From a virus: a stretch of 64,000 bases of DNA. Both the position numbers and the translations under genes were made by a program. The DNA lies in the IMG/VR virus record IMGVR_UViG_3300050132_000112, positions 1 through 64,000 of that record. One strand, written 5' to 3'. The notes below the pieces were generated by a model that saw only the letters and a program-made list of their open reading frames with translations, had not been told where the DNA came from and searched no databases. Positions 31,285 to 39,089 of this stretch are shown piece after piece (the stretch's first letter is position 1; each line of letters opens with the position of its first letter).

Positions 31285-32643
31285 ATGGCAGTTCCTGCTT
31301 CTACTCCTTCACACGTGTACATGCCGAATGGCATTAACCGTCAATACTTAACTGACTTATCTTTATTGGTGCCAAGGGCATACGATAAGTTCATTGAGAT
31401 TTATCCAAAACTGGCTTCAAAGAATTACATTGTAATGCGTGAGGCTATGGGTGCTTTAAAGTACACCAAAAACAAACAGTTCTACCAATGGCAACCAATA
31501 GGCAAAAACGCTCCGTCATGGAAAGGTTCTGCTATTACAGGTGCAGCTAACGCCAACGTAACAACTACCGTTCAGTCGCCTTATTACATCGATGGTGGAA
31601 CATTATCACCGCCAGCACCGGGACATTACTACTTCAATGATACCAACGGTCAGTTGTATCAGGTAGTAAGCGTTAATACAACCTCTGCAAATGCACATAC
31701 CGTTGTGTTGGCACAGGCATATACTGGTCAGGCTGCAGCAATTGCCGCTACCGACTTATTGGTGTTCTACCCTACTGTTGTTGGTGAGAAATCAGGTTCA
31801 CAATCTACTATCGCTCAAAACGATGTTAAAGTGACCAACTTTTGCGCCACTATCAAAACAACTAAAGAGTTCACTGATTGGGCAATGTTTGAAACTTTGG
31901 ACATCCCTAACAGCCCTGCCGGTTTCGACCACATCAAACCACGTCAAATGTACAATGAATACGATTTGTTCTTGGCGCAACAAGAGTTGTTAACCATGTT
32001 CGGTCAGCCTATCACCAATATCGCAGGTGTGCAAAATCAGCACACAGGTGTAGTTTGGAACGTTATCAATAACGGTAACGCTGATTTTACCTCAACCACT
32101 ATTAACGGTGCATTCTTTGATAATCTGCGCAGGAATATTGATGCTTTCGGTTACTCTGATGAGTATGACTGGTTGATGAACATTGAGTTGCGTATCAAGG
32201 TTGAAAACTTCATGGCTTCGACTTACAATGCAGGTGCTATCGTTTACTTGGAGAAAGATGCGTTTAAAGGTGCAGGTGCGGTTATCAACCGTAACTTCAA
32301 GGCTTACAACGTTAATGGTATCAAGGTTAACTTTAAAACCTACGATTATTTCAGTTCAGCTAACATTTACGGTGGTGCACCGAATGCAGGCTACTGGAAC
32401 AACGCAGGTTTGATGATACCTTTGGGTACAGGCATTGACCCTGAAAGCGGCGTAAACGTGCCGAGGTTCTCTGTAAGGTGGCAAGCACCATCTGAACAAG
32501 ACGCACCAATCAAGGTACGTCCTACAGGCGGTTGGGCACCTACACCTACTGATGATATTGAGCACTTGCTTATATCTCACGTAGCTACTAAGGGTGTACA
32601 AATGTTCGGTCTTAACGGATATTTCTTCCAACAGTTACAATAA
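31285..32643 (+). CDS. Major capsid protein (452 aa)
   Basis: First gene after the scaffold, 452 aa, followed at once by a terminator, as expected for a highly expressed capsid gene. The N-terminus (VPRAYDKFIEIYPKLASKNY) would be the N-arm/long helix, and the sequence is rich in Gly, Asn, Thr and aromatic residues as in HK97-fold capsids of Bacteroidota podoviruses. Assignment rests on context and composition. Confidence 0.78.
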   Translation: MAVPASTPSHVYMPNGINRQYLTDLSLLVPRAYDKFIEIYPKLASKNYIVMREAMGALKYTKNKQFYQWQPIGKNAPSWKGSAITGAANANVTTTVQSPYYIDGGTLSPPAPGHYYFNDTNGQLYQVVSVNTTSANAHTVVLAQAYTGQAAAIAATDLLVFYPTVVGEKSGSQSTIAQNDVKVTNFCATIKTTKEFTDWAMFETLDIPNSPAGFDHIKPRQMYNEYDLFLAQQELLTMFGQPITNIAGVQNQHTGVVWNVINNGNADFTSTTINGAFFDNLRRNIDAFGYSDEYDWLMNIELRIKVENFMASTYNAGAIVYLEKDAFKGAGAVINRNFKAYNVNGIKVNFKTYDYFSSANIYGGAPNAGYWNNAGLMIPLGTGIDPESGVNVPRFSVRWQAPSEQDAPIKVRPTGGWAPTPTDDIEHLLISHVATKGVQMFGLNGYFFQQLQ

Positions 32644-32651
32644 CAGGTAAA

Positions 32652-32692
32652 AAAATGGGTGTGGCTTAATTGTTGCACCCATTTTATTTTTA
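32652..32692 (+). terminator. Intrinsic terminator after the capsid gene
   Basis: AAAATGGGTG (32652-32661) pairs with CACCCATTTT (32676-32685), 10 bp, followed by ATTTTT. It lies 8 bp after the capsid stop and would set a high capsid-to-downstream ratio. Confidence 0.8.
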
Positions 32693-32712
32693 ACCCATAA
32701 AAACTTAAAGTC

Positions 32713-33132
32713 ATGGCAAACGAAACAGTACCAACAGGTACAGACCAAACACAAATTACAGTTCCTGCGAATACGGTAGTAACACCGCCCGCTGAAACTC
32801 CAGATGCCCCTAAAGCATTTGACCCAGCTACTGACCAACCTACCAATGCTGAACAGCAAGGACAGGTAAATCAGTTTAAAGCTAATGCCGAGGAAAATGA
32901 ACCTACGGAAGAACAAAAGGAAGAAGCCGAAAAAGAAGGCACCCACCCATTTAACGCAGAATATCGTGATGGCAAATTAGTCGTAAAGATTAAATTAACC
33001 GAAGATATTTTGTTTTTAAATCCCGATTTGCGTAGTTTAGGCTATCGTGCAGGCGAGATAGTGGAGTTTAGCCCTATTGAAGCACCTGACGCTGAAACCG
33101 CACAAGAAGATGCCGTAGAAGACAAGAAATAA
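32713..33132 (+). CDS. Hypothetical acidic virion-region protein (139 aa)
   Basis: The first 80 residues are Pro/Thr/Ala/Glu-rich and likely disordered (TVVTPPAETPDAPKAFDPAT); residues about 75-120 look folded (YRDGKLVVKIKLTEDILFLN). Position after the capsid suggests a head decoration or completion protein, but this is inference. Confidence 0.55.
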   Translation: MANETVPTGTDQTQITVPANTVVTPPAETPDAPKAFDPATDQPTNAEQQGQVNQFKANAEENEPTEEQKEEAEKEGTHPFNAEYRDGKLVVKIKLTEDILFLNPDLRSLGYRAGEIVEFSPIEAPDAETAQEDAVEDKK

Positions 33133-33147
33133 TCAAAAAACAACTAT

Positions 33148-34038
33148 ATGGAACAAGTATTAGAGAAAAGCCCGATTGCGATGAAGGGTAAAAAAGGTTT
33201 TCAAAAAAGGGAAGCCAAATCGCCTACTGATAGGGATTTTGGTATTACAATCGACCCTACAAAAACCTATGTCTTTGAAACTATTAAAAAGAGCGATGCG
33301 CTGAGAACGCAGTCACTTGCAGGCGAATGTCAGATTTTCGATACCGTTGAAGACCGTATCAGAACCATACGCTACATCCCGCAAGCCGATAGCATTTTTA
33401 AAGATGAGCAAGACGAAGCCTACGAGGACTACCATGTTCAAACCCTTTATTTCAGCCGTGACCAATTGGTTATTAATGGTGCTGACAAAAGAGGTGTAGA
33501 GTATTGTATATCTCATGACCGTTATGAAGGCAATAAAAACCCGTTAAGCAAAAAAGGTGCTTTCTTTAAACTATTGGACAAAGAGCAATTTGAAAAAGTA
33601 TTGGATGGTGTATTAACGAAAGAGGCATTAGCCTTTGACTTAGTTACCAAAACCGATATTGAAGAATTGCGTCCTGTTGCCCGTATAGAATTTGGTATTT
33701 TAGATACTTCGGCAATCATTATCCGTAACAGGCTACGTGAAATGGCTAAACGCCCCGCCAAGGACGGCAAGAAAAGCGGCGCACAGGCTATTATAGACGG
33801 CGTGAGCAACCCGCAGATAGTTAGGCGATATAACTTACAGTTAGCAATAGATAAGGGCATACTGGCAATGGATTTACAACGTGCGCAATGCGTATGGGGT
33901 GATACCAAAGTTGCGGTATGTAATCTAAGCAACCTGAAAAGTTCAGAAACGCAATTAAGCGAATTGGTAGCGTTTAGCTTTAACGGTCCTGAGGGTAAAG
34001 AATTTTACGAATTATTAAAAAACAAAATCTCTGTATAG
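33148..34038 (+). CDS. Hypothetical virion-region protein (296 aa)
   Basis: Unrecognised. Mixed alpha/beta, basic N-terminus (MKGKKGFQKREAKS). No enzyme motif. It lies between the capsid and neck genes and is followed by a terminator, so a structural or assembly role is likely from context only. Confidence 0.55.
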   Translation: MEQVLEKSPIAMKGKKGFQKREAKSPTDRDFGITIDPTKTYVFETIKKSDALRTQSLAGECQIFDTVEDRIRTIRYIPQADSIFKDEQDEAYEDYHVQTLYFSRDQLVINGADKRGVEYCISHDRYEGNKNPLSKKGAFFKLLDKEQFEKVLDGVLTKEALAFDLVTKTDIEELRPVARIEFGILDTSAIIIRNRLREMAKRPAKDGKKSGAQAIIDGVSNPQIVRRYNLQLAIDKGILAMDLQRAQCVWGDTKVAVCNLSNLKSSETQLSELVAFSFNGPEGKEFYELLKNKISV

Positions 34039-34059
34039 TTCTATCTTCATGTGTTTTGG

Positions 34060-34094
34060 AAATGCTGACCGTTGTGAAATGGACAGCATTTTTT
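34060..34094 (+). terminator. Intrinsic terminator
   Basis: AAATGCTG (34060-34067) pairs with CAGCATTT (34084-34091), followed by T residues. It separates the head genes from the neck genes, which have their own promoter next to it. Confidence 0.65.
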
Positions 34095-34097
34095 GTT

Positions 34098-34105
34098 TAC
34101 TTTTG
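34098..34105 (+). promoter_or_regulatory. TACTTTTG promoter element abutting the neck gene
   Basis: TACTTTTG ends four bases before the ATG at 34110; TTGTG at 34072-34076 may be the upstream part. The resulting mRNA would be leaderless. Confidence 0.55.
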
Positions 34106-34109
34106 GTTC

Positions 34110-35012
34110 ATGGTTAATATCGATGAACTCCACCAAATAACATTTGCCATATCCGCTAAATCACGGGCAGCATTTCCGTCGCCTGACGAGTGGAATAACT
34201 TTGCCAATTACGCCAATATTGACCTTTTCAATCAGTATAACGATATACGTAAAGCGGCTTTATTAAAGAACAAAGAGGGGCACACTCTTAATATGCCAAG
34301 TTCTTTAAAGGTATTTGTAGTTAATGAAGCACCGATAACTTTTACAACAGGGGTAGGGAATATACCCACCGACCAATCAACTAACCTACAACTAACCGTA
34401 AATGGCTATCCCGTTAAAAAGGTAGACTATAACAGGCGTGAAGCCTACTTGAAAAGCACTATTGATGCACCAACTTTAATAGCACCTATTTATTGTGAAA
34501 CGGGCACATCGTTGCTCATTTATCCGACTACGATTACCAATGGGTTGTTAACCTATTTAAAGACCCCTACAACGGTCAAATGGGCTTATGTGCTACGTTC
34601 AATCTTAACCATGAATACATTAGTCCCCGGCACAGGATATACCAATACAGGGGCTTATACGAACGTCCCTTTAATTGGTGGTACGGGTAGTGGCGCAACT
34701 GCCGACTTTGCTATTATTGGAGGCGTAGTTAGTTCGGTAAACATCAATCAGGGTGGTAAGGGATATACAGCAGGTGATTTGTTAACGGCATCTACCGCTA
34801 ACTTAGGTGGTACAGGAAGCGGATTTACCATTAAAGTAGCTACCATAAGTGCTAATAGACCCGTTTACGATAGTGTTAATTCGGTTAACAGCGAGTTTCA
34901 AAATGAGGAAAAAGTCAAGTTAGCTTCCCGAATATTAGCCTATATGGGTTTACAGGTTAGAGACCAACAAATAGAACAGGCGGCGTTATTAATGACTAAA
35001 CAAGCATCATAA
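34110..35012 (+). CDS. Putative neck/adaptor protein (300 aa)
   Basis: I start it at ATG 34110 (MVNIDELHQITFAISAKSRA), since the upstream ATG at 34056 lies before the terminator hairpin and promoter. Residues about 170-245 contain two Gly/Thr-rich repeats (LIGGTGSGATADFAIIGG, GGKGYTAGDLLTASTA) that form a beta insertion. The C-terminal helix pair (EEKVKLASRILAYMGLQVRD) resembles connector proteins. Role from position: head-tail connection. Confidence 0.55.
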   Translation: MVNIDELHQITFAISAKSRAAFPSPDEWNNFANYANIDLFNQYNDIRKAALLKNKEGHTLNMPSSLKVFVVNEAPITFTTGVGNIPTDQSTNLQLTVNGYPVKKVDYNRREAYLKSTIDAPTLIAPIYCETGTSLLIYPTTITNGLLTYLKTPTTVKWAYVLRSILTMNTLVPGTGYTNTGAYTNVPLIGGTGSGATADFAIIGGVVSSVNINQGGKGYTAGDLLTASTANLGGTGSGFTIKVATISANRPVYDSVNSVNSEFQNEEKVKLASRILAYMGLQVRDQQIEQAALLMTKQAS

Positions 35013-35635
35013 TGGCAATACAGACAAAACAAAGTTTAGTTGATGAAATAGTTTACGAATTATACGACGGTATGCCTCCCGTTGAGCGCAGCCTATCCGA
35101 CCAATTTATTTTACGGAAAGTCAATAACTACATTGCCGATGCCGCCATGAAAAGCGCATTTCAAAGTAGCAATATTGAAGGTGTAGTCTATGCTGATGAT
35201 ATTTTCCGTTTAACCTATACAACCCTTTCCCTACAAACTGATAACTTTTACCAATTACAGTTTTGCACCTTACCTGCTTTGCCAGTTGGGTTACCACGAC
35301 AAAGAGCATTTGAGGTGTTTTCCACAGGAACAGACCCCGGATTATTTAAAGTAACAAGCAGGGGTAGTTACCAACGTATAAAGGCATTACCATCATTAAA
35401 AAAGGTGTTTTGCTTTGTAGAGAATGGTAAGATGTACTTTGACTTTAGCTTCGTTGACCCGTTGACGGTAGTAGCTACTGTAAACATGTCTATAATCACC
35501 TCTGGGGCACTTGATTTAACGGCGACTATAAACTTACCCGATGATATGATAACAGGACTTAAAGCGTCTATAATTACCGAATTACGTCAAACGATAGGTT
35601 TCCCCTTGCAACCTGAAACTTCACCCCAACATTAA
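35012..35635 (+). CDS. Putative neck/tail connector protein (207 aa)
   Basis: One-base overlap with the upstream gene. The N-terminal helix-rich part (SLVDEIVYELYDGMPPVERS) and the beta-rich middle resemble head-completion proteins found after the capsid cluster in Bacteroidota podoviruses. No enzymatic motif. Assignment by context. Confidence 0.5.
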   Translation: MAIQTKQSLVDEIVYELYDGMPPVERSLSDQFILRKVNNYIADAAMKSAFQSSNIEGVVYADDIFRLTYTTLSLQTDNFYQLQFCTLPALPVGLPRQRAFEVFSTGTDPGLFKVTSRGSYQRIKALPSLKKVFCFVENGKMYFDFSFVDPLTVVATVNMSIITSGALDLTATINLPDDMITGLKASIITELRQTIGFPLQPETSPQH

Positions 35636-35646
35636 TACTGACGATT

Positions 35647-36387
35647 ATGCTCGCATTGGATGAAATCATAAATGGGTTCTTATCAGAACAAGACTTGCCT
35701 AACTCGCAATTTGACCGCATACAGTCCATAGCTATTCGAGGGTATAGGCAATTACACTATCATTCTATTGGCAGACCAAAGCAATGTGAGTTAGATGTAC
35801 TACCTAACAAGACCTCCGTATTACCATGCGATCTGACTAACTTGTTAGATATTGGCGTACTTAACTTTAAGGGCGAATTAGTGTCGTTAACCTATGATGA
35901 TAAATTAGGTCTATATGACAGTACTAATCCACAAAGAACAGCACAACCCATAGCCCCTGTTATATTAACCAACGAGGACTACCTATATACAAGCCCTATT
36001 GCTAATATTGACTATCCATTTTTCTTTATGAGGCAATATGGAACAGGCTCATCAAGCGACTTAGGGTTTTATAAGATAGATTGGAAAGAAAGAGTTATCA
36101 TCTATAATTTCGGCTTTAACTATTCGGAAGTAACACTATCTTATCTACCAATAGCAGGTGATGATGGGGTTTACTATGTTGACCCATTATTTCAAGAAGC
36201 GTTAATAGGCTTTATTACATGGCGACACATGGTAGGGAGCAGAAAGTACACTACTAATGACAGGGAAGAAGCAAAAGCGTATTACGATAACCAATTAAGG
36301 ATAGCCCGTAGAGCACAAAGCCCGTTAAACCCGTCTGAAATTTACAACCAGTTTAACAGGTCAACAAGGTTAGCACCAAGGTCATAA
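35647..36387 (+). CDS. Tail-tube/stabilisation-like protein (246 aa)
   Basis: The pattern ALDEIINGFLSEQDLPNSQF and the helical C-terminus (FQEALIGFITWRHMVGSRKY, then REEAKAYYDNQLRIARRAQ) are reminiscent of connector or tail-tubular proteins of the P22 gp4 / T7 gp11 kind and their Bacteroidota phage analogues. It would seal the portal and start the short tail. Confidence 0.55.
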   Translation: MLALDEIINGFLSEQDLPNSQFDRIQSIAIRGYRQLHYHSIGRPKQCELDVLPNKTSVLPCDLTNLLDIGVLNFKGELVSLTYDDKLGLYDSTNPQRTAQPIAPVILTNEDYLYTSPIANIDYPFFFMRQYGTGSSSDLGFYKIDWKERVIIYNFGFNYSEVTLSYLPIAGDDGVYYVDPLFQEALIGFITWRHMVGSRKYTTNDREEAKAYYDNQLRIARRAQSPLNPSEIYNQFNRSTRLAPRS

Positions 36388-36427
36388 AAACAATTAATAA
36401 GTTTCACTGTTACTAAAAATAAAAGCC

Positions 36428-36616
36428 ATGTTAGTATCCATCCTTTACTTACTGTTATATTTAGTTATCGCCGTAGTCATAATAGAAATCGTATTTTGGC
36501 TTTTAGCGTTGATAATCCCGACATTTATAGTTAGTTCAAGAATACGTGGACTACTGTACGCCTTAGTGTTTATCTTACTTTTGTTATGGCTATTGGGTCA
36601 TTTAGGTATAGTATAA
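36428..36616 (+). CDS. Small membrane protein, two transmembrane segments (62 aa)
   Basis: Two hydrophobic helices (about 2-33: LVSILYLLLYLVIAVVIIEI; about 42-60: LLYALVFILLLLWLLGHLGI) with a short basic SSRIRG turn between. It could be a holin-like or host-membrane protein; it is not near the lysin. Confidence 0.65.
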   Translation: MLVSILYLLLYLVIAVVIIEIVFWLLALIIPTFIVSSRIRGLLYALVFILLLLWLLGHLGIV

Positions 36617-36664
36617 AAGTCCCATTATAACTATTTTTTATGACCTACGTATTAAAATGTTTTG

Positions 36665-36672
36665 TAGTTTTG
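36665..36672 (+). promoter_or_regulatory. TAGTTTTG promoter element
   Basis: Matches TAnnTTTG; predicted start at about 36676, 16 nt before the ATG at 36692. It would serve a cluster of six small genes of unknown function. Confidence 0.5.
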
Positions 36673-36691
36673 TGATAAGCGAAACACAAAC

Positions 36692-36946
36692 ATGAAAAAA
36701 TACTATTTTATTTATTACAGTTGTTATCGGATTAATTGGCCGAAAAACTTTCCCGTAAACTCTAATCCCACCTACAATCAGGGCATAATCGACATTCATC
36801 CAATTAAATGGCAGTTGGAAACCAACAAGGAATACGACAAAGAAATGCCGTTAGGCGACGGTAAGTACTCTGAAAACTATAAGATTATTAGTTGGCAGGA
36901 ATTATCAAAAAAAGAATACGATGAGTTTGAGGGATGGGTTGGTTAA
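36692..36946 (+). CDS. Hypothetical protein (84 aa)
   Basis: Unrecognised, aromatic-rich start (KKYYFIYYSCYRINWPKNF) and acidic end (EYDEFEGWVG). Probably a small beta barrel. First of a cluster of small non-structural-looking genes between neck and tail genes. Confidence 0.55.
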   Translation: MKKYYFIYYSCYRINWPKNFPVNSNPTYNQGIIDIHPIKWQLETNKEYDKEMPLGDGKYSENYKIISWQELSKKEYDEFEGWVG

Positions 36947-36947
36947 T

Positions 36948-37091
36948 ATGGAAAATCTTGAAATCGGCGATGTAATTTCAGAATATCGAGTTGGAAACAT
37001 TATTTATCAAAAAACTTATATAGGTGGTAACAGTTGGGTAATAATACCCTTATTTTTAGAAATTGAACAATGGAAGAAAATCAAATCGTAA
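36948..37091 (+). CDS. Hypothetical protein (47 aa)
   Basis: ATG 36948 to TAA 37091, one base after the previous stop and overlapping the next gene by 22 bp. Beta-strand-like sequence (EIGDVISEYRVGNIIYQKTY). Unknown function. Confidence 0.45.
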   Translation: MENLEIGDVISEYRVGNIIYQKTYIGGNSWVIIPLFLEIEQWKKIKS

Positions 37092-37336
37092 AATCGGGTG
37101 CAGATGTAGTTAAAATAGCCAAGACAGGCTTTATCCCAAAAACAGAACCTATAAAACAGGTAGCAAGTTATCAACCTGCTTTAAAAGGTCACGTAATTGG
37201 CTTACAAGACAAGTTACAACAGTTAAACCATTTCAAGGCGGTTTCAGATGATAGCACCGAAACAATGGTGTTATGCCAAATGACGGAAATTGTTAAAATG
37301 CAATTACACGCAGGTGCAAAGGCTTTATCGGTATAA
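37070..37336 (+). CDS. Hypothetical protein (88 aa)
   Basis: Unrecognised. Basic N-terminal half and helical C-terminal half (LQDKLQQLNHFKAVSDDSTE). It overlaps the 47-aa gene in another frame; both look protein-like, so this may be a true overlap. Confidence 0.5.
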   Translation: MEENQIVKSGADVVKIAKTGFIPKTEPIKQVASYQPALKGHVIGLQDKLQQLNHFKAVSDDSTETMVLCQMTEIVKMQLHAGAKALSV

Positions 37337-37338
37337 GT

Positions 37339-37470
37339 ATGACATGGGAAGAAATAGAAATCGAACGTCTTAAAAAAAGAGATGCTCAGTTAAAAAGTGA
37401 TTTTGTATTAAACAACATTGACTTTTTTATTGAGAATGTCTTGTTATTAGATATACAATTACCATTATGA
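37339..37470 (+). CDS. Hypothetical protein (43 aa)
   Basis: ATG 37339 to TGA 37470 with an ATGA overlap with the next gene. Charged helix (WEEIEIERLKKRDAQLKSDF) followed by a hydrophobic end (LLLDIQLPL). Unknown function. Confidence 0.5.
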   Translation: MTWEEIEIERLKKRDAQLKSDFVLNNIDFFIENVLLLDIQLPL

Positions 37471-37808
37471 AGTGGTTAATTAACTTATTTGGCAATAAAA
37501 GAAAGGTATATGAGCAACGATATATTGTTAAAAATCCTATTTTGTCGGTTATGGGTATCTATTCAAAATCAGATATGCCATTGGCTTTCAAATTTATTGA
37601 AATGGACAAATTTGACGTGGCTATACATAATGAGGTACCGAGAACATGTTGCTATACCTTGGGATTGAATACTATTTATTTCTTTTCAGATTTCAATATC
37701 ACAAAAGTAATTGTTAACGAGGTTTCCGAGGAGCAAATGAAAGTTGAAATAGAACATTATGAAAAATCACATTTACTATATCTAAAACAAAAATACCCCA
37801 ATATTTAA
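37467..37808 (+). CDS. Hypothetical protein (113 aa)
   Basis: Unrecognised mixed alpha/beta protein (FKFIEMDKFDVAIHNEVPRT). Starts in an ATGA overlap. No membrane segment. Confidence 0.5.
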   Translation: MKWLINLFGNKRKVYEQRYIVKNPILSVMGIYSKSDMPLAFKFIEMDKFDVAIHNEVPRTCCYTLGLNTIYFFSDFNITKVIVNEVSEEQMKVEIEHYEKSHLLYLKQKYPNI

Positions 37809-37818
37809 AACGCTTCCA

Positions 37819-38157
37819 ATGAAAAAGACTAAATCAGTATTCGATGTTAGGGCACTTAGTAATCAAATCGCACAACTTGCATTTAATGATTTGAACGGTA
37901 AACCAATTGACCCACTATCTCCCGAAATGTTAAAAGAGTATGCTAATGCTACGGGTAATTACTATCCAACGCATGACATGATAGAAAACCAAAACAAAAT
38001 ATTTGAGGCATTATATCCATTAACTCCAGAGGAATGTTATCCGATTAGCCAAGAGGGTATTATAGCACAAGTTGAAATGAATGGTGGTACAGTACCCTAT
38101 AATAGTTCAAACAACGTAAGTTTTGATGAAGCAGTAAAGAGATTAAAGAATAGGTAG
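37819..38157 (+). CDS. Hypothetical protein (112 aa)
   Basis: Unrecognised. Contains SPEMLKEYANATGNYYPTHD and an acidic C-terminus. Last of the small-gene cluster; its stop is followed directly by a structured segment and a terminator. Confidence 0.5.
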   Translation: MKKTKSVFDVRALSNQIAQLAFNDLNGKPIDPLSPEMLKEYANATGNYYPTHDMIENQNKIFEALYPLTPEECYPISQEGIIAQVEMNGGTVPYNSSNNVSFDEAVKRLKNR

Positions 38158-38231
38158 GTTCGATACCTACAAAGCTGTGAGTAAGGTTCCCTGCAAAGGC
38201 TATGTTCACATAGTACCGTAAGACAGCAATT
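38158..38231 (+). ncRNA. Structured RNA candidate between stop and terminator
   Basis: Three stems in 74 nt: GTAGGT/ACCTAC around TCGAT, resembling a tRNA T-arm; an outer GCTGT/ACAGC stem; and inside it CTATG-TTCA-CATAG. It is followed at once by an intrinsic terminator. No tRNA acceptor or anticodon arm fits. It may be a 3'-UTR-derived small RNA. Confidence 0.4.
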
Positions 38232-38259
38232 AGCCTTGTAGAAATACAGGGCTTTTTTA
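38232..38259 (+). terminator. Intrinsic terminator
   Basis: AGCCTTGTA pairs with TACAGGGCT (one G-T pair) around GAAA, followed by TTTTTT. It ends the small-gene cluster just before the GIY-YIG gene. Confidence 0.85.
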
Positions 38260-38262
38260 TGC

Positions 38263-38270
38263 TATTTTTG
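38263..38270 (+). promoter_or_regulatory. TATTTTTG element before the GIY-YIG gene
   Basis: TATTTTTG lies six bases before the ATG at 38277, immediately after the terminator. Predicted leader is 0-3 nt. Confidence 0.5.
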
Positions 38271-38276
38271 GTTCAA

Positions 38277-39089
38277 ATGAATTTACTCTCAAAAGAAAAA
38301 AAATACCACTTTACTTATCAGACCAAAAACCTGATTAATGGAAAAACCTATATAGGTGTTCATAGCACTAATAATGTGTATGATTCTTATTTGGGAAGCG
38401 GTGATAAACTTTTTTATAGTATTAAAAAATATGGCAGACATAATTTTAAAAGAGAAATATTAGATTTTTTTGATACAAAAGAAGAAGCTTTAGCCGAAGA
38501 AGAATTTTTAGTTACAAAGGAGTATGTTGCCCTTAGAGATAATTACAATATTAATTTAGGTGGATTTATGCCACCAAGTTTTTTAGGAAAGAAATTAAGC
38601 CCGGAACATCGACAAAAACTAATTACAAGTAAGATAGGGTATGTGACATCGGAAGAAACTCGTAGGAGAATAGGGGAGGCCTCTAAAGGGCGACCATGCT
38701 CTCAAGAAACAAGAAAAAAAATATCATCTATTACGAAAGGAAAGATAAATTTAGGACCCAAATCGCCAGAACACTTAGCCAAACTTCGTGAATCTTGGAA
38801 ACACAAACCACCTGTATCTGCCGAAACAAGAGCAAAGCAAAGTTTAAGGCAAAAAGGCAAAAAAATGCCGGAGGGGAATGGGTATAAAATTTGGGAGAAA
38901 AGGCGTTTAAGCATTAAGCCGATGTGGATAGTTGTTTATTCTCATGTTGGGAATGTAAAAATTGGCATGTTCCCGACTATAAAGGAAGCCTCTATTTCGG
39001 TTGGAACATCAATCGCAGCAATTACAAAGTTGCTAAATGGCACCACAAAAAAGCATAATAAGTTTAGAATAATAAAAGGATTAGCATGA
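38277..39089 (+). CDS. GIY-YIG homing endonuclease with NUMOD3 repeats (270 aa)
   Basis: I use ATG 38277, as the upstream ATG at 38259 is in the terminator tail. Residues 10-95 form the GIY-YIG domain (FTYQTKNLINGKTYIGVHST, KKYGRHNFKREIL). Residues about 105-205 hold several NUMOD3 DNA-binding repeats (LSPEHRQKL, SEETRRRIGEASKGR, SQETRKKISSITKGK, SAETRAKQSLRQKGK). The C-terminus (FPTIKEASISVGTSIAAITK) is a NUMOD1-like helix-turn-helix. Stop overlaps the start of the tail gene (ATGA). Confidence 0.9.
   Translation: MNLLSKEKKYHFTYQTKNLINGKTYIGVHSTNNVYDSYLGSGDKLFYSIKKYGRHNFKREILDFFDTKEEALAEEEFLVTKEYVALRDNYNINLGGFMPPSFLGKKLSPEHRQKLITSKIGYVTSEETRRRIGEASKGRPCSQETRKKISSITKGKINLGPKSPEHLAKLRESWKHKPPVSAETRAKQSLRQKGKKMPEGNGYKIWEKRRLSIKPMWIVVYSHVGNVKIGMFPTIKEASISVGTSIAAITKLLNGTTKKHNKFRIIKGLA

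Noticed and set aside
38158-38231. tRNA gene
   Set aside because: Only a T-arm-like hairpin is present; no acceptor stem, D-arm or anticodon arm can be drawn around it. No other tRNA was recognised in the window.
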